Below the pieces are notes generated by a model that did no database searches, had not been told where the DNA came from, and saw only the letters and a program-made list of their open reading frames with translations. From positions 2,852,001 to 2,916,000 of the forward strand of contig NC_008571.1 in the NCBI RefSeq assembly GCF_000060345.1: 64,000 nt of DNA. Direction: 5' to 3'. Source of the stretch: Christiangramia forsetii KT0803 (lineage in GTDB: Bacteria > Bacteroidota > Bacteroidia > Flavobacteriales > Flavobacteriaceae). Shown here piece by piece: positions 57,780 through 64,000 of this stretch (position 1 is its first letter; each line of letters opens with the position of its first letter). The translations under genes and the position numbers were made by a program.

Positions 57780-58799
57780 ATGGATAGACTTAAACCGTCC
57801 TTAGTGCGACAGATATTTGTTCTGTTGCTCATACTTTTCTTAACGGTTTTAATTGTACGGGAAACACTACCTTATCTTTCGGGTGTTTTAGGAGCTGTCA
57901 CACTATATGTAATCCTAAAAAGCTGGATGAAAAAGCTTGTAAACAGAGGGTGGAGACCTCCGTTGGCTGCTTCACTTTTAATGGCTGGCTCCTTTGTTGG
58001 AATTTTGATTCCCGTTACGCTTATTGCTATTATGCTTACTTCCAAGATTGGCAAAGCTGTCGCAAATTCAGAACGGGTACTTAAAGCGCTTAAAGATCAA
58101 TTAAATAATATTGAAGCAGAAATAGGGTTCAGCATTAGCTCCAGTATAGACACTTCTTCTATTACCAATTGGGTTTCTTCAAACCTGCAAAACCTTGCCG
58201 GTGGTACATTTAATGCCTTTATAGCTATTGGTATCATGTATTTCATGCTTTACTATATGCTAACAAACCGGGAGTCTTTAAGGGACTCCATGATCACCTA
58301 TATCCCATTAGGGAAAGATAATCTTAGAATCATAGGAGAAGAAAGCAATCAACTGGTAAAGTCCAATGCACTGGGAATACCGCTGGTTGCCCTGGTGCAG
58401 GGAATTATTGCCCTGATTGGTTTTTTGATATTTGGCGTTCCAGATCCCTTCTTCTGGTTCGTTATAACCGCCATAGGATCTATGATCCCATTTATAGGGA
58501 CTGCTATAGGGATTCTACCCGCATGTATTCTGTTGTTTGCCCAGGGAAACGATTTTCAGGCAATATCGCTGCTTATTTATGGATTCGTGGTAGTAGGATC
58601 TACAGATAATATTATTAGATTATATGTATTAGAAAAACTTGCAAGCGTCCATCCATTAATTACGCTTTTTGGAGTGATCGTCGGAGTTCCACTATTCGGT
58701 TTTATTGGTCTCATTTTCGGGCCGTTATTAGTATCCCTTTTTCTTTTAATCCTAAAGATCTATAAAAAAGAATACGGAAACTCACACCATAGATTATAA
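57780..58799 (+). CDS. AI-2E family transporter
   Basis: A 339-residue inner-membrane protein with about eight transmembrane segments: a pair near the N-terminus, a central soluble stretch (about 95-140), then a conserved C-terminal block (GIPLVALVQGIIALIGFLIF, WFVITAIGSMIPFIGTAIG, LITLFGVIVGVPLFGFIGLI, GPLLVSLFLLIL). The family name comes from one autoinducer exporter; many members carry other solutes, so the substrate is unknown. Confidence 0.92.
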   Translation: MDRLKPSLVRQIFVLLLILFLTVLIVRETLPYLSGVLGAVTLYVILKSWMKKLVNRGWRPPLAASLLMAGSFVGILIPVTLIAIMLTSKIGKAVANSERVLKALKDQLNNIEAEIGFSISSSIDTSSITNWVSSNLQNLAGGTFNAFIAIGIMYFMLYYMLTNRESLRDSMITYIPLGKDNLRIIGEESNQLVKSNALGIPLVALVQGIIALIGFLIFGVPDPFFWFVITAIGSMIPFIGTAIGILPACILLFAQGNDFQAISLLIYGFVVVGSTDNIIRLYVLEKLASVHPLITLFGVIVGVPLFGFIGLIFGPLLVSLFLLILKIYKKEYGNSHHRL

Positions 58800-58816
58800 A
58801 TTAAAATTACTGAGAT

Positions 58817-59230
58817 ATGTTCGGAAAAAAGAAAAAAGAAATAAATGAAGACTACGTAAAAACAGAAGTTGCCAAGATTAATGATGATGATGTTAACATT
58901 GCTATGGACAACCAGGAAGAAGTTGATAGAAAGATCAATAACTCAGGGATGCTTCAAAAGTATAGCGAACTAGCTAAAGTAATGTATGGGATGCTAAAAG
59001 ATTATAGAAAAGGAGTTTATAACAAAGTGCCATGGTTTACGATTGCTACCATTGCTTTCTCTTTTCTGTATATTTTAAATCCATTAGATATTATTCCAGA
59101 TTTTGTACCTGGGCTGGGATACATTGATGACATGGCGGTAGTTACCTTTGGCTTAAGATTTATACAGTCTGACATTCATAATTATCTGGACTGGAAATTG
59201 GAACAAGGCGATACTACCGATCCTATTTAA
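58817..59230 (+). CDS. DUF1232 (YkvA-type) membrane protein
   Basis: A 137-residue protein. A charged N-terminus is followed by the DUF1232 core: GVYNKVPWFTIATIAFSFLY, NPLDIIPDFVPGLGYIDDMA, the last with the LDxIPDxxPxxGxxDD pattern. Role unknown. It lies 17 bases after the AI-2E gene and is followed by a bidirectional terminator. Confidence 0.9.
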   Translation: MFGKKKKEINEDYVKTEVAKINDDDVNIAMDNQEEVDRKINNSGMLQKYSELAKVMYGMLKDYRKGVYNKVPWFTIATIAFSFLYILNPLDIIPDFVPGLGYIDDMAVVTFGLRFIQSDIHNYLDWKLEQGDTTDPI

Positions 59231-59233
59231 AAT

Positions 59234-59263
59234 AAAAAGGGAGCTAAATACAACTCCCTTTTT
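59234..59263. terminator. Bidirectional terminator between the DUF1232 gene and folD
   Basis: Ten-base stem (59234-59243 with 59254-59263), ten-base loop, A/T runs on both sides, between two convergent genes. Confidence 0.85.
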
Positions 59264-59265
59264 TC

Positions 59266-60165
59266 CTATTTTTTAGCATCAACAGCTCTTTTATGATGTC
59301 GCTCTCTGGCTAGAAGCGTGTTTTTCAACAACATCGAAACGGTCATGGGCCCTACTCCACCGGGCACAGGTGTGATAAACGACGCACGTTTACTTACATT
59401 TTCAAAATCAACATCTCCTTTAATCACATAACCTCGTTCGGCATGATCGTCTGGAACCCTTGTAATTCCAACATCGATGATCACTGCATCATCCTTGATC
59501 ATTTCACCTTTAAGAAAATCTGGAATACCCACGGCAATAATTATAATATCTGCCTGTGAAGTTACCTGGGTAATATTCTTTGTGAATTCGTGAGTTAACG
59601 TCACTGTAGAATTCCCCGGGAATCCGCTTCTTCCCATTAAAATACTCATAGGTCTCCCAACAATATAACTTCTACCAATAACAACCGTATGCTTGCCTTT
59701 TGTCGGAATATCATAACGCTCTAAAAGTTCTAATATTCCAAAAGGGGTAGCCGGAATGAAACTCGTCATATCCAACGCCATTTTCCCGAAATTTGTAGGA
59801 TGGAATCCATCTACATCTTTATCAGGATCTACGGCATTCAATACTTTCTGGGTATTTATCTGGGGGGGTAAAGGAAGCTGAACAATAAATCCGTCTATAT
59901 CGTCATTTTCGTTGAGCTCTTCGATCTTATCCAGCAGTTCCAGCTCACTCACCGTATGTGGAAGTCTGAAAAGTGAGGATTCAAAACCTACTCTTTCGCA
60001 GGCTTTAACTTTGGAATTCACATAAGTCATACTCGCACCGTCCTTACCTACAATAATTGCGGCAAGATGCGGTACTTTCTCTCCCCGTTTCTTAATTTTG
60101 GTAACCTCCCCAGCAATTTCATCTTTTATATCATTACTGATCTTTTTACCATCGAGAATAGTCAT
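59266..60165 (-). CDS. folD: Bifunctional methylenetetrahydrofolate dehydrogenase/cyclohydrolase
   Basis: Interconverts methylene-, methenyl- and formyl-tetrahydrofolate. The 299-residue protein has the YxxxK motif (YVNSK, Lys52), GFIVQLPLPPQINTQ, DKDVDGFHPTNFG, the NADP loop GRSYIVGRPM and the C-terminal TPVPGGVGPMT signature. Confidence 0.96.
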   Translation of the reverse strand: MTILDGKKISNDIKDEIAGEVTKIKKRGEKVPHLAAIIVGKDGASMTYVNSKVKACERVGFESSLFRLPHTVSELELLDKIEELNENDDIDGFIVQLPLPPQINTQKVLNAVDPDKDVDGFHPTNFGKMALDMTSFIPATPFGILELLERYDIPTKGKHTVVIGRSYIVGRPMSILMGRSGFPGNSTVTLTHEFTKNITQVTSQADIIIIAVGIPDFLKGEMIKDDAVIIDVGITRVPDDHAERGYVIKGDVDFENVSKRASFITPVPGGVGPMTVSMLLKNTLLARERHHKRAVDAKK

Positions 60166-60173
60166 ATTTTTTT

Positions 60174-60207
60174 CAGTATTCAGTTGGCAGTTGCAGTTGG
60201 CAGTTAT
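60174..60207. repeat. Heptanucleotide array, left flank of the four-helix-bundle gene
   Basis: CAGT recurs at 60174, 60181, 60188, 60194 and 60201 (steps 7, 7, 6, 7); units are CAGTATT, CAGTTGG, CAGTTG, CAGTTGG, CAGTTAT. It runs up to the stop codon of the four-helix-bundle gene. Confidence 0.75.
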
Positions 60208-60575
60208 TGCACCTTAACTCCAAATTTGCCAGGATTATTTATCATATAATTTAAAATCTTTCCTACTTCTTCACTTTTCAGATTCGACTCCTCAAATTCA
60301 AGCTTCGTAAGATATCCACACTCTTTTGCAAAATGCAACCAGCTCTGGGTCTCTGCATTTTCTGAATCACTATCAGTTAATTTGCTTTTGAAATGATTGG
60401 GATAATTCCTTTTTCGATATGCTTCTGCTATATTAGAACAAACCGACCTGGAACTTCTACGAATCTGGTCCGTTAAACTATAAGTTTCTTCTTTTGGAAA
60501 CTTTTTTGAAATTTCGAAAATCTTCATGGCTAACTCAAATGCTATCACATAAGCCTTTAAAGATTTAAAATCCAT
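60204..60575 (-). CDS. Four helix bundle protein (S23/IVP-like)
   Basis: A 123-residue, almost wholly helical protein. The family pattern is clear: DFKSLKAYVIAFELAMKIFE, FPKEETYSLTDQIRRSSRSV, CSNIAEAYRKRN, LHFAKECGYLTKLEFEE. The family was first met as open frames inside 23S rRNA intervening sequences, and a relative (Avd) serves in diversity-generating retroelements; no rRNA or reverse transcriptase gene is present here. It lies alone between folD and ffh, with heptanucleotide arrays touching both ends. Confidence 0.9.
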   Translation of the reverse strand: MDFKSLKAYVIAFELAMKIFEISKKFPKEETYSLTDQIRRSSRSVCSNIAEAYRKRNYPNHFKSKLTDSDSENAETQSWLHFAKECGYLTKLEFEESNLKSEEVGKILNYMINNPGKFGVKVQ

Positions 60576-60587
60576 ATTTTTATTCTT

Positions 60588-60617
60588 ACTCCTTACTGCT
60601 ACTGTTCACTGGACACT
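60588..60617. repeat. Heptanucleotide array, right flank of the four-helix-bundle gene
   Basis: ACT recurs at 60588, 60595, 60601, 60608 and 60615 (steps 7, 6, 7, 7). On the minus strand the units read AGTGTCC, AGTGAAC, AGTAGC, AGTAAGG, AGT: the same 7-7-6-7 rhythm as the left flank, in opposite orientation. Confidence 0.7.
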
Positions 60618-60622
60618 AAAAA

Positions 60623-61951
60623 TTATTGCATCCCCTTCATCATTTGCATCATTTTTCGGCCACCGCCACCTTGCATCATCTTCATCATTTTACCCATCTG
60701 GTTGAATTGCTTCAAAAGCTGATTCACTTCCTGAACCGTAGTCCCGGAACCTTTGGCAATTCTTTTCTTTCTGCTCGCATTGATCACCTTTGGCTCGCTT
60801 CTTTCTTCCGGAGTCATAGAATGGATAATGGCTTCAATACCTTTAAAAGCATCGTCATCAATATCAACATCCTTTAGCATCTTTCCTGCTCCCGGGATCA
60901 TTCCCATAAGATCTTTCATAGATCCCATTTTCTTGATCTGCTGAAGCTGATTCAGAAAATCATCAAAACCAAATGCGTTCTTTGCAATTTTTTTCTGAAG
61001 CTTTCTCGCTTCCTCTTCATCATACTGCTCCTGGGCTCTCTCTACAAGGGAAACAACATCCCCCATCCCCAGAATCCTGTCGGCCATACGCGAAGGATAA
61101 AAAATATCAATCGCATCCATCTTTTCACCGGTACCGATGAACTTGATAGGTTTATTTACAACAGATTTAATTGAGATTGCCGCACCACCACGAGTATCAC
61201 CATCTAATTTTGTAAGGATCACCCCGTCAAAATTCAGCCTTTCGTTGAAGGTTTTGGCTGTATTCACCGCATCCTGACCAGTCATAGAATCCACTACAAA
61301 TAGTGTTTCCTGTGGTTGGATTGCCTCATGAATATTTGAGATCTCGGTCATCATCGCCTCATCTACTGCAAGTCGACCCGCGGTATCAATAATCACCACA
61401 TTGTGACCATTTTCTTTGGCATAGGCAATTGCATCTTTAGAGATCGCAACCGGATCCTGATTTCCTTCATCAGAATACACCTCAACACCCACCTGTTCCC
61501 CAACTACATGAAGCTGGTTGATCGCTGCAGGACGGTATACATCACAGGCTACCAATAAAGGTTTTTTTGTTTTCTTGTTTTTTAGAAAATTTGCGAGTTT
61601 ACCAGAAAACGTTGTTTTACCACTACCCTGTAAGCCAGACATTAAAATCACAGAAGGATCTCCAGAAAGATTAATTCCTTCAGCTTCTCCACCCATCAAT
61701 TCGGTAAGCTCATCTTTAACAAGCTTTACCATCAACTGTCCCGGCTTAAGGGTAGTCAATACGTCCTGACCAAGAGCCCTTTCTTTTACCGTATTGGTAA
61801 ATTCTTTGGCTATTTTGTAGTTAACATCGGCATCAACCAAAGCACGGCGAACCTCTTTGAGGCTTTCCGCAACGTTTATCTCTGTAATCTGCCCATGCCC
61901 TTTCAGGACGTGAAAGGCACTATCTAACTTATCGCTTAAATTATCAAACAT
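60623..61951 (-). CDS. ffh: Signal recognition particle protein Ffh
   Basis: SRP54 GTPase that delivers nascent membrane proteins to the translocon with 4.5S RNA and FtsY. The 442-residue protein has an N domain (about 1-90), G domain with GLQGSGKTTFSGKLA, DTAGRLAVDEAM and TKLDGDTRGG, and a methionine-rich M domain ending in GKMMKMMQGGGGRKMMQMM. Confidence 0.97.
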   Translation of the reverse strand: MFDNLSDKLDSAFHVLKGHGQITEINVAESLKEVRRALVDADVNYKIAKEFTNTVKERALGQDVLTTLKPGQLMVKLVKDELTELMGGEAEGINLSGDPSVILMSGLQGSGKTTFSGKLANFLKNKKTKKPLLVACDVYRPAAINQLHVVGEQVGVEVYSDEGNQDPVAISKDAIAYAKENGHNVVIIDTAGRLAVDEAMMTEISNIHEAIQPQETLFVVDSMTGQDAVNTAKTFNERLNFDGVILTKLDGDTRGGAAISIKSVVNKPIKFIGTGEKMDAIDIFYPSRMADRILGMGDVVSLVERAQEQYDEEEARKLQKKIAKNAFGFDDFLNQLQQIKKMGSMKDLMGMIPGAGKMLKDVDIDDDAFKGIEAIIHSMTPEERSEPKVINASRKKRIAKGSGTTVQEVNQLLKQFNQMGKMMKMMQGGGGRKMMQMMKGMQ

Positions 61952-61996
61952 AATCTTTCCTGTGATTTTATTCTATGGCTGCTATGCAGCGAATTG

Positions 61997-62004
61997 CAAA
62001 TTTA
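61997..62004 (-). promoter_or_regulatory. -7 promoter element for ffh
   Basis: TAAATTTG on the minus strand, 45 bases before the ffh ATG. A small GCTGC/GCAGC hairpin (61978-61990) would lie in the leader. Confidence 0.45.
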
Positions 62005-62044
62005 ATGATTTGAAGCTGAAACAGAAAGTTCAATATTAAAATTT

Positions 62045-62068
62045 CATCCTTCGACTGCGCTCAGGATG
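62045..62068. repeat. Dispersed palindromic repeat, TCGACTGCGCTC type
   Basis: CATCCT (62045-62050) and AGGATG (62063-62068) enclose the core TCGACTGCGCTC, followed by ACA. The core also occurs at 30163-30174. Confidence 0.7.
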
Positions 62069-62110
62069 ACAATCGTATTTCTTAACGCCTTAAAATGCTT
62101 TTCAGTTTAG

Positions 62111-62131
62111 ATGCTGAAACAAGTTCAGCAT
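62111..62131. repeat. Dispersed palindromic repeat, CTGAAACAAGTTCAG type (single hairpin)
   Basis: Eight-base perfect stem (62111-62118 with 62124-62131), loop ACAAG, followed by GACG. The same loop and inner stem as the second hairpin at 38143-38163. Confidence 0.75.
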
Positions 62132-62203
62132 GACGAAATGTTTCACTTCGTACTTCCTCTTTTATTTACTTTCTTCCGAAGACTTCCGCAGATTCTTTTC
62201 TCC

Positions 62204-62238
62204 CTTCACTCTTCACTTCTCACTCTTCACTTCTAACT
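62204..62238. repeat. Degenerate heptanucleotide array, TTCACTC-like
   Basis: ACT recurs exactly every seven bases at 62208, 62215, 62222, 62229 and 62236 (units such as TTCACTC, TTCACTT, CTCACTC, TTCACTT, CTAACTT). It ends six bases before the argS stop. Confidence 0.75.
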
Positions 62239-62243
62239 TCAGC

Positions 62244-64000
62244 TTACATTCTCTCCGGAACCTCGATCCCAAGTAGCTTAAACCCTGATTTTATAACGTT
62301 TGCTACTAATCCTGACAATTGTACTCTGAAAACTTTTTCAGCTTCATCATCAATACCCAAAATCTGAACATTTTGATAAAAGGAATTGAAAGATTTCACC
62401 AGTTCATAGGTGTAATTAGCGATTAGTGCAGGCGAATGATTTTCTGCCGCTAAAGCAATGGTCTCTGGAAATAATTGAACCTGCTTGATCAATTCTTTCT
62501 CTTTTTCATGAAAACTAAACTCTTTCGATAGCTCTGCTGAAGTATCAAATTCAGCTTTTCTTAGAATTGACTGGATCCTTGCATAAGTATATTGAATAAA
62601 CGGCCCCGTATTTCCCTGAAAATCGACCGATTCTTCAGGATTAAAAAGGATTCGTTTTTTAGGGTCTACCTTTAAAATGTAATATTTCAAAGCTCCAAGC
62701 CCAATAATTCTGTATAGTTCTTCTTTTTCGGTTTCAGAATAGCCATCAAGCTTCCCTAATTCCTCTGAAATATTTTTAGCAGTTTCAGCCATTTCCCTAA
62801 TAAGATCATCAGCATCAACTACCGTACCTTCACGACTTTTCATCTTCCCGCTAGGAAGATCCACCATTCCGTAACTTAGGTGATACAAGGCATCTGCCCA
62901 ATCGTAACCAAGTTTTTTCAGAATAAGGAAAAGCACTTTAAAATGATATTCCTGTTCGTTCCCAACGGTATATACCATCTGGTTGATATCAAAATCTGCA
63001 AATCTCTGAATGGCAGTTCCAATATCCTGGGTCATATAAACCGCTGTTCCGTCACTTCTTAGAACGATCTTTTCATCCAGCCCCTCGTCACTAAGATCAA
63101 TCCAGACACTTCCATCATCTTTTTTATAAAAAACTCCGTCTTCCAGGCCTTTCTGAATATTATCCTTACCTAATATATAAGTTTCGCTTTCGTAATAATT
63201 CTTGTCAAAATCGACCCCGAGAGCATCATAGGTTTTCTCGAATCCGTCATAAACCCATTGGTTCATGGTAGACCAAAGTTTCACTACTTCCAGATCGTTC
63301 GCTTCCCATTTTCTCAGCATTTCCTGAGCTTCTACAAAAATTGGAGCCTGAGCCTTTGCTTCCTCTTCGCTCTTTCCTTCTTCCTTTAGCTGAGCTATTT
63401 CCTTCTTATATTCCTGATCAAATTTTACGTAGTAATTCCCAACCAGTTTATCGCCTTTTAGACCGGTAGATTGCGGAGTTTCTTCATTTCCAAATTTCTG
63501 CCAGGCGACCATAGATTTACAAATATGTATTCCACGGTCATTGATCACCTGCACCTTATAAACTTCATTTCCGGCCGCTTTTAAAATTTCAGAAACTGAA
63601 TATCCTAAGAGGTTGTTTCTAATATGACCAAGATGCAACGGCTTATTGGTATTAGGTGAAGAATATTCCACCATAATTCCGCTGGCGTCGCTTTGTGGCA
63701 AAAGAATCCCGAAATCTTCTCTATCCTTAACATCATTAAAGAAATTGATGTAATATTGGTCACTGATCACGATATTCAGAAAACCCTGAATTACATTAAA
63801 ACTGGCAACTTCTTCAACCTCATCTTCCAGATACTTCCCAATTTTTTCAGCTAATTGCGCAGGACTGGTTCTGAGCTGTTTTAGCATCGGAAAAACCACC
63901 AAAGTGATATCGCCTTCAAAATCTTTACGGGTAGGCTGAAATTCGATGTTTTCAGGTTCAACCTCATAATGCTTCTTGACGGCCTCGTTTACTTTTGATG
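62244..64000 (-). CDS. argS: Arginyl-tRNA synthetase (N-terminus beyond the right edge)
   Basis: Charges tRNA-Arg. The frame stays open to the right edge, so the first residues are missing; 585 residues are present, of which the first read KVNEAVKKHYEVEPENIEF. The class I motifs are NKPLHLGHIRNNLLG (HIGH type) and GKMKSREGTVV (KMSKS type). The N-terminal Arg-tRNA domain (LAEKIGKYL) and C-terminal anticodon-binding DALR domain (TGPFIQYTYARIQSILRKAE onward) are both seen. Confidence 0.95.
   Translation of the reverse strand, partial: SKVNEAVKKHYEVEPENIEFQPTRKDFEGDITLVVFPMLKQLRTSPAQLAEKIGKYLEDEVEEVASFNVIQGFLNIVISDQYYINFFNDVKDREDFGILLPQSDASGIMVEYSSPNTNKPLHLGHIRNNLLGYSVSEILKAAGNEVYKVQVINDRGIHICKSMVAWQKFGNEETPQSTGLKGDKLVGNYYVKFDQEYKKEIAQLKEEGKSEEEAKAQAPIFVEAQEMLRKWEANDLEVVKLWSTMNQWVYDGFEKTYDALGVDFDKNYYESETYILGKDNIQKGLEDGVFYKKDDGSVWIDLSDEGLDEKIVLRSDGTAVYMTQDIGTAIQRFADFDINQMVYTVGNEQEYHFKVLFLILKKLGYDWADALYHLSYGMVDLPSGKMKSREGTVVDADDLIREMAETAKNISEELGKLDGYSETEKEELYRIIGLGALKYYILKVDPKKRILFNPEESVDFQGNTGPFIQYTYARIQSILRKAEFDTSAELSKEFSFHEKEKELIKQVQLFPETIALAAENHSPALIANYTYELVKSFNSFYQNVQILGIDDEAEKVFRVQLSGLVANVIKSGFKLLGIEVPERM

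Noticed and set aside
60204-60575. Diversity-generating retroelement accessory gene (Avd) or rRNA intervening sequence
   Set aside because: No reverse transcriptase, template/variable repeat or rRNA gene within the window; only the family resemblance remains.

Overview
The window looks like a chromosome segment from a marine member of the Flavobacteriaceae (phylum Bacteroidota), perhaps close to Gramella/Christiangramia; the genus is a guess. Supporting signs are low GC content, TAnnTTTG-type -7 promoter elements instead of TATAAT, a SusC/SusD pair, gliding motility genes gldB and gldC, a fused SecDF, a flavobacterial-style division cluster, and many signal-peptide or lipoprotein genes. No rRNA, tRNA, CRISPR array, insertion sequence or prophage was seen. 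Gene density is high and no gene-free stretch reaches 300 bases.

Layout. 1-846: start of a secreted protein running off the left edge. 995-4803: folE, cysS, yidD, lgt and a DUF192 lipoprotein. 4806-13015 (minus): a CPBP protease, secDF, mdh, a DUF6588-like barrel protein and gyrB, several separated by clear hairpin terminators. 13193-16320: asnB, a DUF2911 protein and queE. 16385-26894: a cell-wall/peptide block with an M14 peptidase, a lipoprotein amidase, SusD and SusC, facing a PBP4-type DD-peptidase, an exported LD-carboxypeptidase and a beta-lactamase-fold lipoprotein. 27049-30014: a HerA-like ATPase, a small lipoprotein, a lipoprotein pyrophosphatase and a small membrane protein. 30199-45897 (minus): a complete dcw cluster in the order mraZ-rsmH-ftsL-ftsI-murE-mraY-murD-ftsW-murG-murC-ftsQ-ftsA-ftsZ; MurE carries the DNPR signature of meso-diaminopimelate ligases. 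46188-53604: an alpha/beta hydrolase, engB, gldB/gldC with a CxxC companion, nadE, an atypical response regulator and dnaG. 53704-56173: an ECF sigma factor, a membrane protein in the anti-sigma position and a coiled-coil/barrel protein in one operon. 56420-64000: rluF, a VOC protein, an AI-2E family transporter, a DUF1232 protein, folD, a four-helix-bundle protein, ffh and argS (cut by the right edge).

Most genes are housekeeping. The most unusual signals are: (1) the four-helix-bundle gene between folD and ffh, bounded on both sides by degenerate heptanucleotide arrays in inverted orientation with the same 7-7-6-7 spacing, plus three more heptanucleotide arrays in nearby spacers; (2) a response regulator whose phospho-acceptor Asp is replaced by Glu; (3) a DNA primase in which all four zinc-ligand positions are replaced; (4) a SusC/SusD pair embedded among peptidoglycan-processing enzymes; (5) ten-base-spaced GTGGTAA boxes at the mraZ promoter, a likely MraZ operator; (6) a dispersed palindromic repeat family at three spacers.
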